A DNA stretch of 64,000 bases from contig JACBKR010000781.1 of the NCBI GenBank assembly GCA_014218235.1, forward strand, positions 558,001 to 622,000, written 5' to 3'. This document shows, piece by piece, positions 11,726 to 23,900 of the stretch. Source of the DNA: Colocasia esculenta (Eukaryota; Streptophyta; Magnoliopsida; Alismatales; Araceae). The position numbers and the translations under genes were made by a program. The notes below the pieces were generated by a model, which ran no database searches, was not told the DNA's origin, and was given only the letters and a program-made list of their open reading frames with translations. The first letter of the stretch is position 1; the number at the start of each line of letters is the position of its first letter.

Positions 11726-13133
11726 TTACTCAAACAAATATGGATACGCCTTTCTCATTTCTTCTGCTAATTCCCATGTATCTTCACCACCTTGTCTATT
11801 CTCCCATCTAACCTTTACCAACTCAATTTCCTTATTTCTGAGTTTTTGAGTTCTACGGCCTGAAATTTGTACTGGATACTCAGGCATTGACATATCCGGC
11901 TTCAAATCATCCCTTTGATAGCTGACAACTTGGGATGGGTCCTTGATATATTTTCTTAACATTGAGACATGGAAAACATCATGCGCATCCGTGAAATCTG
12001 CTGGTAAGTCCAATCTATAGGCTGTTTCTCCCAGTCTATCCTTGATTTGAAACGGTCCAACATATCTTGGACTCAATTTACCTTTCTTATTGAATCTCAG
12101 TACACCTTTAGTAGGAGATACTTTTAGAAATACATAATCACCTACTTCAAATTGTAACGGTATGCGTCTATCATGCGTCTATCATCTGCATAACTCTTCT
12201 GACGACTCTGAGCTGTTTTCAATTTCTCTTGGATGAATCTCACTGTTTCTGCACATTGACGAACTAATTCTGGGCCCAAAACTTGTCTTTCACCTACTTC
12301 ATGCCAATTTAACGGTGATCTACACGGTCTACCATACAATGGTTCATAAGGTGCCATTTCAATACTTGAATGGTAACTGTTATTATATGCAAACTCCACT
12401 AGACCCAAATGATGCTCTCAAATGCCTCCCCACACAAGACAGCAAGCTCTCAACATATCTTCAATAGTTTGAATTGTTCTTTCCGTCTGCCCATCTGTTT
12501 GTGGGTGATATGCTGAACTATATCTTAACTCTGTGCCGACAATTCTTTGTAAACTCCTCCAAAAACCTGAAGTGAATCGAGGATCTCGATCTGAAACTAT
12601 AGTAACTGGTATTCCATGCAAAGGCACAATCCTTTCCAAATACAATTTAGCTAATCTATCAACTGACCAAGTCATAGTAACTGGTAGTAATCTGCAAACC
12701 TTGGTCAATCTATCCACAAAAACCCATATTGCATTATGACCTGATGAACTGGGCAAACCAACTATGAAATCCATTGCTATATCATCCCACTTCCACTGCG
12801 GAATGGGTAATGGTTGCAACAATCCTCCTGGTTTCTGATGCTCTGCTTTTATTTGCTGACATACTGCACATCTGGTTATAAATTCTGCAATTTCTTTCTT
12901 CATATTTGGCCACCAAAAATGTTTTTCATATCTTGATACATTTTTGTGCTACCTGGATGGATAGTGTACCTTGATCTGTGAGTTTCCTCCAAAACTTTCT
13001 GTCTAACTTCTGCATCTTCTGGGACATACAATCTTCCTTTCAATCTAGCCACATTATCACGCCCCAAATTCACTTCATCCATTCTAAGAATATCTGCTAA
13101 ATTAGCATCAGCTCTCTGTGCCTCTACTATCTG
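11726..13133 (-). pseudogene. R1 integrase and chromodomain-like tail, broken
   Basis: Integrase inserts the cDNA copy into host chromatin. The pieces, read on the minus strand, are a zinc-binding HHCC N-terminus spanning 13082 to about 12860, a catalytic core (12418-12903) and a C-terminal part (11726-12408). The core shows the DDE triad in [15 protein letters not shown] and DGQTER (D45, D105, E141 of the 161-codon piece). The tail has a KVRWENR...W.LAEEMRKAYP stretch like the degenerate chromodomain of Tekay elements. Breaks: a frameshift near 12903, an in-frame TGA at 12415-12417, and an 11-bp tandem duplication (ATGCGTCTATC, about 12172-12193) that shifts the frame. The TGA at 13134 cuts it off from the preceding pol frame. 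Confidence 0.9.
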
Positions 13134-15131
13134 TCAGTAAAGAGAAGACTCTACTGCATTAGTTGCTAGTATTACTCTGCGCTGACTGCTTGGCACATAT
13201 AAAGAATTCTCTGCCACATTCACATAAAGTTTCCATTCTCTGATCATAAGTTGATTCATAGCCACTTTTCTGCTCAATGCATCTGCCACCACATTTGCCC
13301 TGCCTGGATGATATGCCAAATTGAAGTCATAATCCTTTAGATATTCCATCCATCTGCGCTGCCTTAGATTCAAATCTTTCTGAGAGAAAATATACTTCAA
13401 ACTTTTATGATCAGTGAAAATTTCAAATCTTTCACCATACAAATAATGCCGCCACATTTTCAATGCAAAGACAACTGCCGCCAGCTCTAAATCATGAGTT
13501 GGGTAGTTCTCCTCATGCTTTTTCAATTGTCTGGAAGCATAAGCAATTACTTTGCCATGCTGCATCAACACTGCACCCAAACCTCTCTTGGATGCATCTG
13601 TATATAGAACAAATCCACCACTTCCCGATGGAATATCTAAAACTGGTGCTGATGTCAATCTCTTCTTCAACTCTGCAAAACTGCGTCTACACTCCGAAGA
13701 CCACACAAAAGGAACACCTTTTCTTGTTAACCTCGTCATTGGTGCTGCTATCTTAGAAAAGTCTTGGATAAATCTTCTGTAGTAGCCTGCCAAACCAAGA
13801 AAACTTCTAATCTCAAACACTGACCTCGGCTCTTCCCATTTCATTACTGCCTCAACTTTAGCTGGATCCACTGCAATACCTTCACCTGATATCACATGAC
13901 CCAAGAACTGAATCTCCTTCAACCAAAATTCACATTTATTAAACTTAGCAAATAACTGATGGTCTCTTAATATTTGCAAAGTAATTCGCAAATGATCTGT
14001 ATGCTCTCTTTCTGATGCTGAATAGACTAGTATATCATCAATAAAAACCACTATGAACTGATTCAAATATTGATGAAATATTCTATTCATTAAATTCATA
14101 AATGCTGCAGGTGCATTTATCAATCCAAAAGGCATCACAACAAACTCATAATGCCCATACCTGGTCCGAAAAGCTGACTTCTCTATATCCTCTTCTCTGA
14201 TCCGCAATTGATGATATCCCGACCTCAAATCTATCTTGAAAAACACTTTAGCTGATTGCAATTGATCAAACAAATCATCAATTCTAGGAAGTGGATACTT
14301 ATTCTTAATTGTAACTTTATTCAGCTGCCTGTAGTCTATACACATTCTTAGACTACCATCTTTCTTTCTAACAAATAACACTAGCGCTCCCCAAGGTGAT
14401 TGACTAGGCCTGATAAAACCTTTTTCCAACAATTCCTGCAATTGCTTCTTCAATTCCTTCAATTCTGCTGGAGCCATTCTATATGGTGCCTTAGAAATAG
14501 GTAAACTGCCTGGTTGCAATTCCACTGAAAAATCCACTTCTCTATGCGGAGCTAAACCTGGCAACTCATCTGAGAACACATCTGCAAATTCTCTAACCAC
14601 TGGCACTGAATCTACAGACTTATCAGATTCAACTAGGCTAACAGAGGCAAGATACGCTACACATCCCGCATTAATTAACTTTCTAGTTCTAAGTGCAGAA
14701 ATAATGAATTTGGGAGTGTAAAAAGGCATACCTTGAAATTCAAACACTTCGCCTCCAGGCCTGCTAAATCTGACTTTCTTCTTTCTATAATCAACCATTG
14801 CCCCGTAGGCCTCTAACCAATCCATTCCCAAAATCACATCATATTCTTTCAATGTTAAAGCATATAATGTTGCAGGCATTTGATTTCCATGAATCACTAT
14901 TGGAACATCTTTTAGAAAGCAAGAAGTCAACAAATATCCTCCTGAGGGAATTTCCACTACCAACTCACAAGGTTTCTCTTCTAAAGGATGTACCATGCTA
15001 TCCAGAAAATCTTCAGAAATAAATGAATGAGAAGCACCCGAATCAATTAATACTTTAGCAGTGAAATCAAAGATAGGTAGAATACCTTCAACAAGATTGG
15101 ATGCTTCCGCTTGAGCTCTAGTAATAGCCAT
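13134..15131 (-). pseudogene. R1 protease, reverse transcriptase and RNase H
   Basis: One long open frame of 665 codons encodes the replication enzymes that copy element RNA into DNA in cytoplasmic particles. Visible sites are the aspartic protease DSGA (residues 30-33), the reverse-transcriptase block [11 protein letters not shown] (about 261-271), the catalytic FIDD (363-366), and the RNase H acidic residues in YTDAS (D512), HDLELA (E549), TDHKS (D574) and VADALSR (D617). The first ATG shown (15131) is internal: the frame continues upstream into the gag zinc knuckle. The frame ends at a TGA (13134-13136) just after RNase H, where family members continue into integrase, so this is a premature stop. 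Confidence 0.95.
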
Positions 15132-15417
15132 TACTCGACCCCGTCCTCCTCTTTGATATGGTGAACCTCTACCCTGCTCTGCTGACCGCTGAAAAGGCTA
15201 CTGCTGCTGCGGTTGAATACCTCTACCATAAGTCTGCTCTCGAGGATATGGACAATCTCTTGCTAAATGTCCTGGCTGACCACAATTATAACATCGGAAA
15301 GATGGAGGTGCCGATGACTGCCCTGCCGAACTCTGCTGGGATCCTTCCGGAACAGGTGGCCTATAACCACGACCCTGCTGAAAACCTCCCTGCGGAAAAC
15401 CCTGCTGCCTGCCTCTA
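15132..15417 (-). pseudogene. R1 gag C-terminal part with zinc knuckle
   Basis: On the minus strand this encodes the nucleocapsid end of gag. It has one CCHC knuckle (CYNCGQPGHLARDC, about 15250-15291) in Gln/Gly-rich sequence, leading in frame to the protease. An in-frame TAG interrupts a glutamine-rich stretch near 15198-15200. The segment is cut at 15417 by insertion of R2; its 5' part continues at 25150. The last bases before R2 (CTCTA) are one copy of R2's target duplication. Confidence 0.9.
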
Positions 15418-17588
15418 TGTCATGCCTCGCCAATTTAGCAGCGGAATAAATCGGGGAGGCATGAACAACGAGTATGGTAATGTAAATTGCGCATACATTC
15501 GCAAATATCAGAGCATCTAATGAACAACAATTGTAATAAAACTCCTCATTTTATTGATAATTCATCTAAACTATTACAATCACTAATTCAGAGCCAAAAC
15601 ATAGGCTCAACGACATTATTACATTGTAAAAGAAATCCAAAGCAATTATCTAACTAGACTCTAAGGTACTAAGGACATTCCATCGCTATGACTTCAGGAC
15701 GCTCATCACTCCAGTCCAATCCCGTTGTTGGGTGTATGGTCATTCCTTGACTTACCTGAAACACAATAACAAATAACGAAGGGTGAGCGATAACGCTCAG
15801 TAGGACTTAATATCTCGTGTAAACAAGCATGCTTTAAGTGATTAATGTCTTGTAACGCAGGTTAACTAGAGAGAACGATCAAGTATAGTCAAGAGAGAAA
15901 TAGTACAAGATAACAAGTGAACGATAATACATTTCTCAAGAGTATTGCAAAATTAGGATGACAACATAACGAGATAGCGTGTAACAAGATAGTGTAAAAC
16001 AAGATAGCGTGTATCAAAATGACATGAAATAGGATAGCTTGTATCAAGGTGGCGTGTAACGAGATTGCATGTAAAGAGATAGCGTGTATGGTTGCACCAC
16101 GGTGCACTAGTCGAGTACGACAATAGTCACTTTGGGACAGTAGCCGTTTCACGATGGTACATTTCGTCTGAACTCCTCAGACTAATGTTAATCAGTCAGT
16201 GCTAGCACACTAATAGCACAGAACTGGCACACTATGTCTGAACTCCTCAGACTAATAGTAAAACAATTAGATGTCTAGCCAATGTCGAGATAGTCAGAAC
16301 CGGTGCAATGCATAACACCGTCAATAGCCCCTGCAGGTATTTTCGGGTGGCTCTCTGCCCCCAGGACTAGATTTGAGCCCCTCGGACACTCTCCGTGCCC
16401 TGCACACTATGCATTCAAGTCAGGAGGGTCACTGGACCCATATTATGGCGCTAGACAGTCATGTATAGTACAAGCAATGGGAGCCACAACAGCTCAAGAG
16501 TTTCAAGAGAGTACTAGATGAATAGACGAGATAGTAGAGTGAACGTGAACAGATGAGAGTACAAGGATAGTAGACGAGATAGGGGTATAATCGTAAAACA
16601 ACGATAAACCACGATAGTAACGGTTGCACAGTACCAGGTCGAGTACCGGCAGTCAGGTAGAAGTCACATCCGCCCATTAGCCGTGCTATGAACACTGGCT
16701 AGATGGTCCGGCGTGATCACAAGATAAGAGAGATCTCACTAAGGCCGATTGGATCGTACTGATCCCTAAAAGTGTAACAGGATTTAAAGGTACAACCAGC
16801 TCGTCGGCTAAGGACGTACGCCAAAGCCAAGAAGACTTACGGAGGCCTTGACAAGGAGTCCCTAGTCCAGTCGAGAGTATTCCCGGTGGAGAGGTGGTCC
16901 AAGTCAAGAGAAAAGTGTGTAGAAAACGGGTCCGTCGTGCCTCGAGTGCTCGAAGGCCGAGGGAAAACGGTAACGATGTACAATCAAGCGAATAAAGCGA
17001 AGACATGTGTCATTTAAATAATAGGGGAAATTAAGTAATTAATTTCACTTAATTACCAGATACATTATTGAGTAATTTACTAAGGTTTAATGGCAACATG
17101 ATGGTTAAGTGTGTGCAAGTGTATGAAATCAAAAGAGCATGATGGATTGTGCACAAGTCTTTTAAATTAATTAGATTCATGCAATTTATTGCACATTAAT
17201 ATTTATTAAGATCAAATTATGAATAACAATGTTTAATTAAGGCTAAACAATGGATAATTAACAAGTAGAGCAAGGGTATATAAGTAATTTCGGGCTCTGG
17301 CTGATTTTCTGTTAACGCGACGGGGGTACCCGTCGCGACTCCAAGTCGCGACAAGGCGGCTGGACGCGACAAGCGAACCGGAGTCGCGGAGGCTTAGGTC
17401 GCCGCGTTATCAACGCGACATGATAGAGGGGCGCGACTCGACTGGTATCGCGGCGGATCGCGCCGTCGCGATAATAGGAGAGTCCGGCCCATTTTTCTTT
17501 TTTCCAGGGCGAGTTATCTGTGATACAGGGACGTTGTAAATTCTATATAAAATAGTACGGTGATCCAAAAAGCATGAAACCAGTTTTA

Positions 17589-18092
17589 AACGAAAGTAGA
17601 TATCTATCAACATGCACGATTAATTTGAAAATAGACAAGGTTTAGATATGCATTGATCAGGTTACATTTCGGTGACCTAAACAGGCGCAGTCAGGGTTCA
17701 ATGAATTATTCAGGGATGAATACATCATGAAAAATTATGAAACCAGCGGCGTTTGAAAGCTAACATGTAGTAATATTTATGATAATTTTATCATGGAATG
17801 ACGTCAAGTGTGCACGAGATTAAAAAGGAAACAAGGAGGGTCAAGTGCACAGGTCTGACAGATATTCAAAGATTTAATTCTCTCTCATGAGAGATCGAAA
17901 TCAAGCAAGACCAGGGGCGTTTAAAAGCTAGTGTGATGTAGTATATCTGAAAATTTTATCATGGCATGAGAGCATGTACACATCGGGAATTAGAGAAAAC
18001 ATGAGATTAGGGTTCATGGTGACAGCAGGATTTCACGAATTAAATTCGCCCAAATGGGTGAACGAAATACCACGAAACCATAGGGCTTTTGA
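17589..18092 (-). repeat. 168-bp degenerate tandem array in R2 3' LTR
   Basis: Three diverged units start (minus strand) at 18092, 17924 and 17756, exactly 168 bases apart. Each begins TCAAA.GCC or TTAAACGCC, followed by a TTTC-rich stretch, a GATC.(T/C)CAT-like block and a TTAA.TC block. A weaker fourth unit begins near 17593. Confidence 0.85.
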
Positions 18093-18144
18093 AGAGGTAC
18101 ATGAAGGATACTTAGGGTAATTATTTCACAATTTTTGCTTGAGA

Positions 18145-18165
18145 GATTGCCTACCTTTTTCGTGG
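18145..18165 (-). promoter_or_regulatory. conserved splice-donor-like site in R2 LTR
   Basis: Minus strand reads CGAAAAAG|GTAGGCAATC, with the GT at 18154-18153. The same block occurs in the second R2 LTR, in both R3 LTRs (34109, 41784 region) and in R4 (45718). The acceptor-like partner is at 15756. No transcript evidence is available. Confidence 0.5.
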
Positions 18166-19618
18166 CGCAAGAAAACCCTAGTTTGGATGACGAAAATCCG
18201 AAAACCCTTCTTGTTCTAGCCTCCTCCTCCTTGCTCCTTTGTCTCCAGCCCTTCTCCTCTTTCTCCAGAGCTCTAGCCACGAAAATGGGTTGCTAATGAT
18301 GAGTTTTTTGGTGTATATGGCCAACTATAGGAGTCCTAGTCATTATAAGAGTCCTCCTTTCCATTAAACTCTAAATTTCCTTCCTTATCTCCCACTTTCT
18401 CTTATTTATCCACCTAATATGGCTAGGGAGAGAGCTAATTTCGTGGGTAATGGTTTAGGATAGGATTAGGACTTTTATTAAGATATTTATAAGCTAGTTT
18501 AGTCATTATCTTATCCCTTTTTAATTTATTTAAATATTAACTCCGAATTTACACATTTATTTCCCATATTCTAGCATTAATCCACTAATTGGCTTAGGGA
18601 GAGATCTAATTTTATGGCTAATGTGTTAGGATGGGATGGAGACTCTTTTTAAGATATATATGAGTCATATTAGTACTTTAATGACCCCTTTTTAATTAAG
18701 AGATAATATAGTTACGAATTTCCCTATTTAATTTGGGTCTCTTATATTTAACCCAATTGTCTCACATCTAAATCCCAATTTTAGATTAGGATAGAGTCCT
18801 ATTGGGTTAGACTAGGGTTAGGACTCTTTTTAAGATGATTAAGAGTTAAAATACTCATTATCTTAACCCTTTTCTATTTATTAATATTTTAGGTACGAAT
18901 TTAGCTTAATTATCTCCCATCTCATGATGGACTCTTCTTATTTGGGTCCAACAATTTATGTTAGGTCCATTAGTAAAATCCATTACTAATTTGACTTAAT
19001 GGGTATTGATTTAATTCCAATTATTCACCATTTATCCTTATGTAAATCTATTTATCACACTTATTCAAGTAATTTTATATTTTTGAATTGAATAAATATT
19101 ATTCATGCCAATATTTCTAATATTCATCTTTTGGGCAATTACTCTTGGCCCAATAACTCATGTGAGTCTAGTTGTACAACCCATGTACTTACTTTACTTA
19201 TTAGATTTTTAATTATCCTTTTATTAGAGAATTTATTCATGGGCCAAGATTGTCCGTTGGTCCAAATATCATAATGGACTATCATCCCATATTATTTAAA
19301 GTCTACCCACATGTTTATTTTTATTTATAATCCACTCTGGGTCAGAAAATAATGGATTCTTCGACTTATTCCTTAATTATGCTAATAAGTCGCATAAATT
19401 CTTAAACTTGGTCTAAATGATTTTGCTGTGCCCAAATTTCTTGATAGGTCATTAGAGAACATTATTTAAAGTATATCTACTATTTTTACAAAATTTTTAT
19501 AGGGGTTTATACGCATGCAATAATGATGTGTATCGTTTTAATTAATTGAATTTATTAATAGATGAAATTTCTATTTATCTATAATTTTTAATTAATAAAT
19601 TTTTTTCGGGGTACTACA

Positions 19619-19631
19619 TCCTCCCCCACTT
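19619..19631 (-). promoter_or_regulatory. R2 polypurine tract
   Basis: Minus strand AAGTGGGGGAGGA directly abuts the 3' LTR. Its position and composition fit the plus-strand primer of an LTR retrotransposon. The upstream sequence matches that in front of the R3 3' LTR. Confidence 0.85.
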
Positions 19632-19693
19632 AAAAAGAATTTGGTCCCCAAATTCATATGATATGATATGACTATCAATTTATTCTGAATATT

Positions 19694-20011
19694 TCATTCC
19701 ATCATCTCCCCACTATAGGGTTTTGTTATCGAGAAAATAATATGAACCTGAACTAAGAGTTTAGTACTGATACCTTGTCTACCTTTATTGGCATGATTTG
19801 TATCCACAAGAACTTGTAACCGTCTTTGGTGTGGAGTTTGGTTCTTCTTTGTTCGGCAATCGATGACTCGATGTTGTTGACTTCCACAATGCAAACATCT
19901 ACCTAGTTTCTTCCAACAGTTTTCAATCTGATGCCCTGACTTTTTACAAAATTTACAGAAGTCTTTCCGCTTTGCTTCCCCTTTCATTCTCTTGCTATCT
20001 ACTATATTTCT
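19694..20011 (-). pseudogene. R2 gag nucleocapsid with two zinc knuckles
   Basis: The frame is the same as the capsid part but separated from it by an in-frame TGA (20012-20014). It encodes two CCHC knuckles, CKFCKKSGHQIENC and CLHCGSQQHRVIDC, spaced as in R3. After a short basic tail the frame ends (19694) about 60 bases before the polypurine tract. Pol would begin here in an autonomous relative, so the pol deletion starts at the end of gag. Confidence 0.9.
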
Positions 20012-20707
20012 TCATTTATTATCATTGGAATGGATATCACGTTCCCTTTTCAACGCTTTCTTCTTATGGATCTTTTCAAGAAGTCCCATGGTGTCCTCCA
20101 CTATTTGAGCTCTCGATACCATGTCCGAATATACTACAAGGTCTAGCGGAGCCAACTTTTCCCAGAACACAGGTCTCAATCCTTCTAAGAATCTCTTTGC
20201 CTTCATCTTTTCCGTACTCACCAAATGTGGTGCATATTGTGCTAGTCTTTGAAATTGTGCTTCATATTCTGCTACAGACATCATTCGTTGTTTTAAATTG
20301 GTAAATTCATTTGCCTTCTTCTCACGAATCCTTTCGGAAAAATATTTGGTGTTGAAGAGTTCTAAAAATTCATCCCACTCTATGTTGATGTTTGTTAGTT
20401 GTCGACTGGCAGCTTCCCACCAAGCTCTAGCATCGCGGTCCAATTGGAAGGTTGCCAGAAGGACTTTCTCCTGTTCTGAACATTGCATAACTCTAAAGAT
20501 CCGTTCCATCGTCTTCACCCAATTTTCGGCATCATCGGGATCCGGAGTTCCATTAAACCTAGGAGGATTCATTCGTTGGAAATTCCCGTATAAATCTCCT
20601 GCCCCATTCCTTGCTCCTGCTTGAATCACGTTGTTAAGGGCTTGAGTTAACCCTTGTACGGTGCTTTGCAAGTCCCGCAATTGTCCATGCTCACAAGCCA
20701 TCACCAC
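20012..20707 (-). pseudogene. R2 gag capsid domain
   Basis: A 231-codon frame encodes the Ty3-type retrotransposon gag (capsid) domain, which packages element RNA. Recognisable blocks are NPPRFNGTPDP, AENWVKTMERIF, ARAWWEAA, FNTKYFSERIREKKANEF and [12 protein letters not shown]. The match to R3 gag is close along the whole length. The frame ends in TGA at 20012, with the zinc-knuckle part continuing in the same frame, so gag is split by a single stop. The start is taken at one of the first ATGs near 20707-20696, some 220 bases inside the PBS. Confidence 0.9.
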
Positions 20708-20922
20708 TAATCTCCTGCGAGCAATAATACTTAATTTATTTCCTTTTTGACTTTGGGTACTAAGGTATTACTAAGTTGATGCATGTATATTTATAATGTA
20801 TTCAGATCATAACCATGGTTCTACCCAATCCTCACATAGGTATGGTGGTTGACTTAGACATGTGTCAGGGCAGTTCACCTAGAACATCCTAGACTTAAAA
20901 TATCTTATTAAGGACATCCTAG

Positions 20923-20934
20923 GCTCTGATACCA
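20923..20934 (-). promoter_or_regulatory. R2 primer binding site (initiator Met tRNA)
   Basis: Minus strand TGGTATCAGAGC, two bases inside the 5' LTR. It is the usual complement of the 3' end of plant initiator Met tRNA. Confidence 0.9.
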
Positions 20935-20936
20935 AC

Positions 20937-23900
20937 TGTCATGCCCCGCCAATTTAGCAGCGGAATAAATCGGGGAGGCATGAACAACGAGTATGGTAAT
21001 GTAAATTGCGCATACATTCGCAAATATCAGAGCATCTAATGAACAATAATTGTAATAAAACTCCTCATTTTATTGATAATTCATCTAAACTATTACAATC
21101 ACTAATTCAGAGCCAAAACATAGGGCTCAACGACATTATTACATTGTAAAAGAAATCCAAAGCAATTATCTAACTAGACTCTAAGGTACTAAGGACATTC
21201 CATCGCTATGACTTCAGGACGCTCATCACTCCAGTCCAATCCCGTTGTTGGGTGTATGGTCATTCCTTGACTTACCTGAAACACAATAACAAATAACGAA
21301 GGGTGAGCGATAACGCTCAGTAGGACTTAATATCTCGTGTAAACAAGCATGCTTTAAGTGATTAATGTCTTGTAACGCAGGTTAACTAGAGAGAACGATC
21401 AAGTATAGTCAAGAGAGAAATAGTACAAGATAACAAGTGAACGATAATACATTTCTCAAGAGTATTGCAAAATTAGGATGACAACATAACGAGATAACGT
21501 GTAACAAGATAGTGTAAAACAAGATAGCGTGTATCAAAATGACATGAAATAGGATAGCTTGTATCAAGGTGGCGTGTAACGAGATTGCATGTAAAGAGAT
21601 AGCGTGTATGGTTGCACCACGGTGCACTAGTCGAGTACGACAATAGTCACTTTGGGACAGTAGTCGTTTCACGATGGTACATTTCGTCTGAACTCCTCAG
21701 ACTAATGTTAATCAGTCAGTGCTAGCACACTAATAGCACAGAACTGGCACACTATGTCTGAACTCCTCAGACTAATAGTAAAACAATTAGATATCTAGCC
21801 AATGTCGAGATAGTCAGAACCGGTGCAATGCATAACACCGTCAATAGCCCCTGCAGGTATTTTCGGGTGGCTCTCTGCCCCCAGGACTAGATTTGAGCCC
21901 CTCGGACACTCTCCGTGCCCTGCACACTATGCATTCAAGTCAGGAGGGTCACCGGACCCATATTATGGCGCTAGACAGTCATGTATAGTACAAGCAATGG
22001 GAGCCACAACAGCTCAAGAGTTTCAAGAGAGTACTAGATGAATAGACGAGATAGTAGAGTGAACGTGAACAGATGAGAGTACAAGGATAGTAGACGAGAT
22101 AGGGGTATAATCGTAAAACAACGATAAACCACGATAGTAACGGTTGCACAGTACCAGGTCGAGTACCGGCAGTCAGGTAGAAGTCACATCCGCCCATTAG
22201 CCGTGCTATGAACACTGGCTAGATGGTCCGGCGTGATCACAAGATAAGAGAGATCTCACTAAGGCCGATTGGATCGTACTGATCCCTAAAAGTGTAACAG
22301 GATTTAAAGGTACAACCAGCTCGTCGGCTAAGGACGTGCGCCAAAGCCAAGAAGACTTACGGAGGCCTTGACAAGGAGTCCCTAGTCCAGTCGAGAGTAT
22401 TCCCGGTGGAGAGGTGGTCCAAGTCAAGAGAAAAGTGTGTAGAAAACGGGTCCGTCGTGCCTCGAGTGCTCGAAGGCTGAGGGAAAACGGTAACGATGTA
22501 CAATCAAGCGAATAAAGCGAAGACATGTGTCATTTAAATAATAGGGGAAATTAAGTAATTAATTTCACTTAATTACCAGATACATTATTGAGTAATTTAC
22601 TAAGGTTTAATGGCAACATGATGGTTAAGTGTGTGCAAGTGTATGAAATCAAAAGAGCATGATGGATTGTGCACAAGTCTTTTAAATTAATTAGATTCAT
22701 GCAATTTATTGCACATTAATATTTATTAAGATCAAATTATGAATAACAATATTTAATTAAGGCTAAACAATGGATAATTAACAAGTAGAGCAAGGGTATA
22801 TAAGCAATTTCGGGCTCTGGCTGATTTTCTGTTAACGCGACGGGGGTACCCGTCGCGACTCCAAGTCGCGACAAGGCGGCTGGACGCGACAAGCGAACCG
22901 GAGTCGCGGAGGCTTAGGTCGCCGCGTTATCAACGCGACATGATAGAGGGGCGCGACTCGACTGGTATCGCGGCGGATCGCGTCGTCGCGATAATAGGAG
23001 AGTCCGGCCCATTTTTCTTTTTTCCAGGGCGAGTTATCTGTGATACAGGGACGTTGTAAATTCTATATAAAATAGTACGGTGATCCAAAAAGCATGAAAC
23101 CAGTTTTAAACGAAAGTAGACATGTATATCTATCAACATGCACGATTAATTTGAAAATAGACAAGGTTTAGATATGCATTGATCAGGTTACATTTTGGTG
23201 ACCTAAACAGGCGCAGTCAGGGTTCAATGAATTATTCAGGGATGAATACATCATGAAAAATTATGAAACCAGTGGCGTTTGAAAGCTAACATGTAATAAT
23301 ATTTATGATAATTTTATCATGGAATGATGTCAAGTGTGCACGAGATTAAAAAGGAAACAAGGAGGGTCAAGTGCACAGGTCTGACAGATATTCAAAGATT
23401 TAATTCTCTCTCATGAGAGATCGAAATCAAGCAAGACTAGGGGCGTTTGAAAGCTAGTGTGATGTAGTATATCTGAAAATTTTATCATGGCATGAGAGCA
23501 TGTACACATCGGGAATTAGAGAAAACATGAGATTAGGGTTCATGGTGACAGCAGGATTTCACGAATTAAATTCGCCCAAATGGGTGAACGAAATACCACG
23601 AAACCATAGGGCTTTTGAAGAGGTACATGAAGGATACTTAGGGTAATTATTTCACGATTTTTGCTTGAGAGATTGCCTACCTTTTTCGTGGAGCAAGAAA
23701 ACCCTAGTTTGGATGACGAAAATCCGAAAACCCTTCTTGTTCTAGCCTCCTCCTCCTTGCTCCTTTGTCTCCAGCCCTTCTCCTCTTTCTCCAGAGCTCT
23801 AGCCACGAAAATGGGTTGCTAATGATGAGTTTTTTGGTGTATATGGCCAACTATAGGAGTCCTAGTCATTATAAGAGTCCTCCTTTCCATTAAACTCTAA

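Larger units (their letters stand above)
15418..19618 (-). repeat. R2 3' LTR (4,201 bp)
   Basis: Plus-strand ends are TGTCATGCC and GGGGTACTACA. On the minus strand the order is an AT-rich first third, a donor-like site at 18154, the 168-bp repeat array (18092 down to about 17589), a TCGCGA-rich island (about 17310-17475), then an acceptor-like site at 15756 (TGTGTTTCAG|GTAAGT). Short open frames in it, such as 18014-18280 (-), are also present in the other LTR and in altered form in R3, but conservation is equally strong at the DNA level. Confidence 0.95.
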
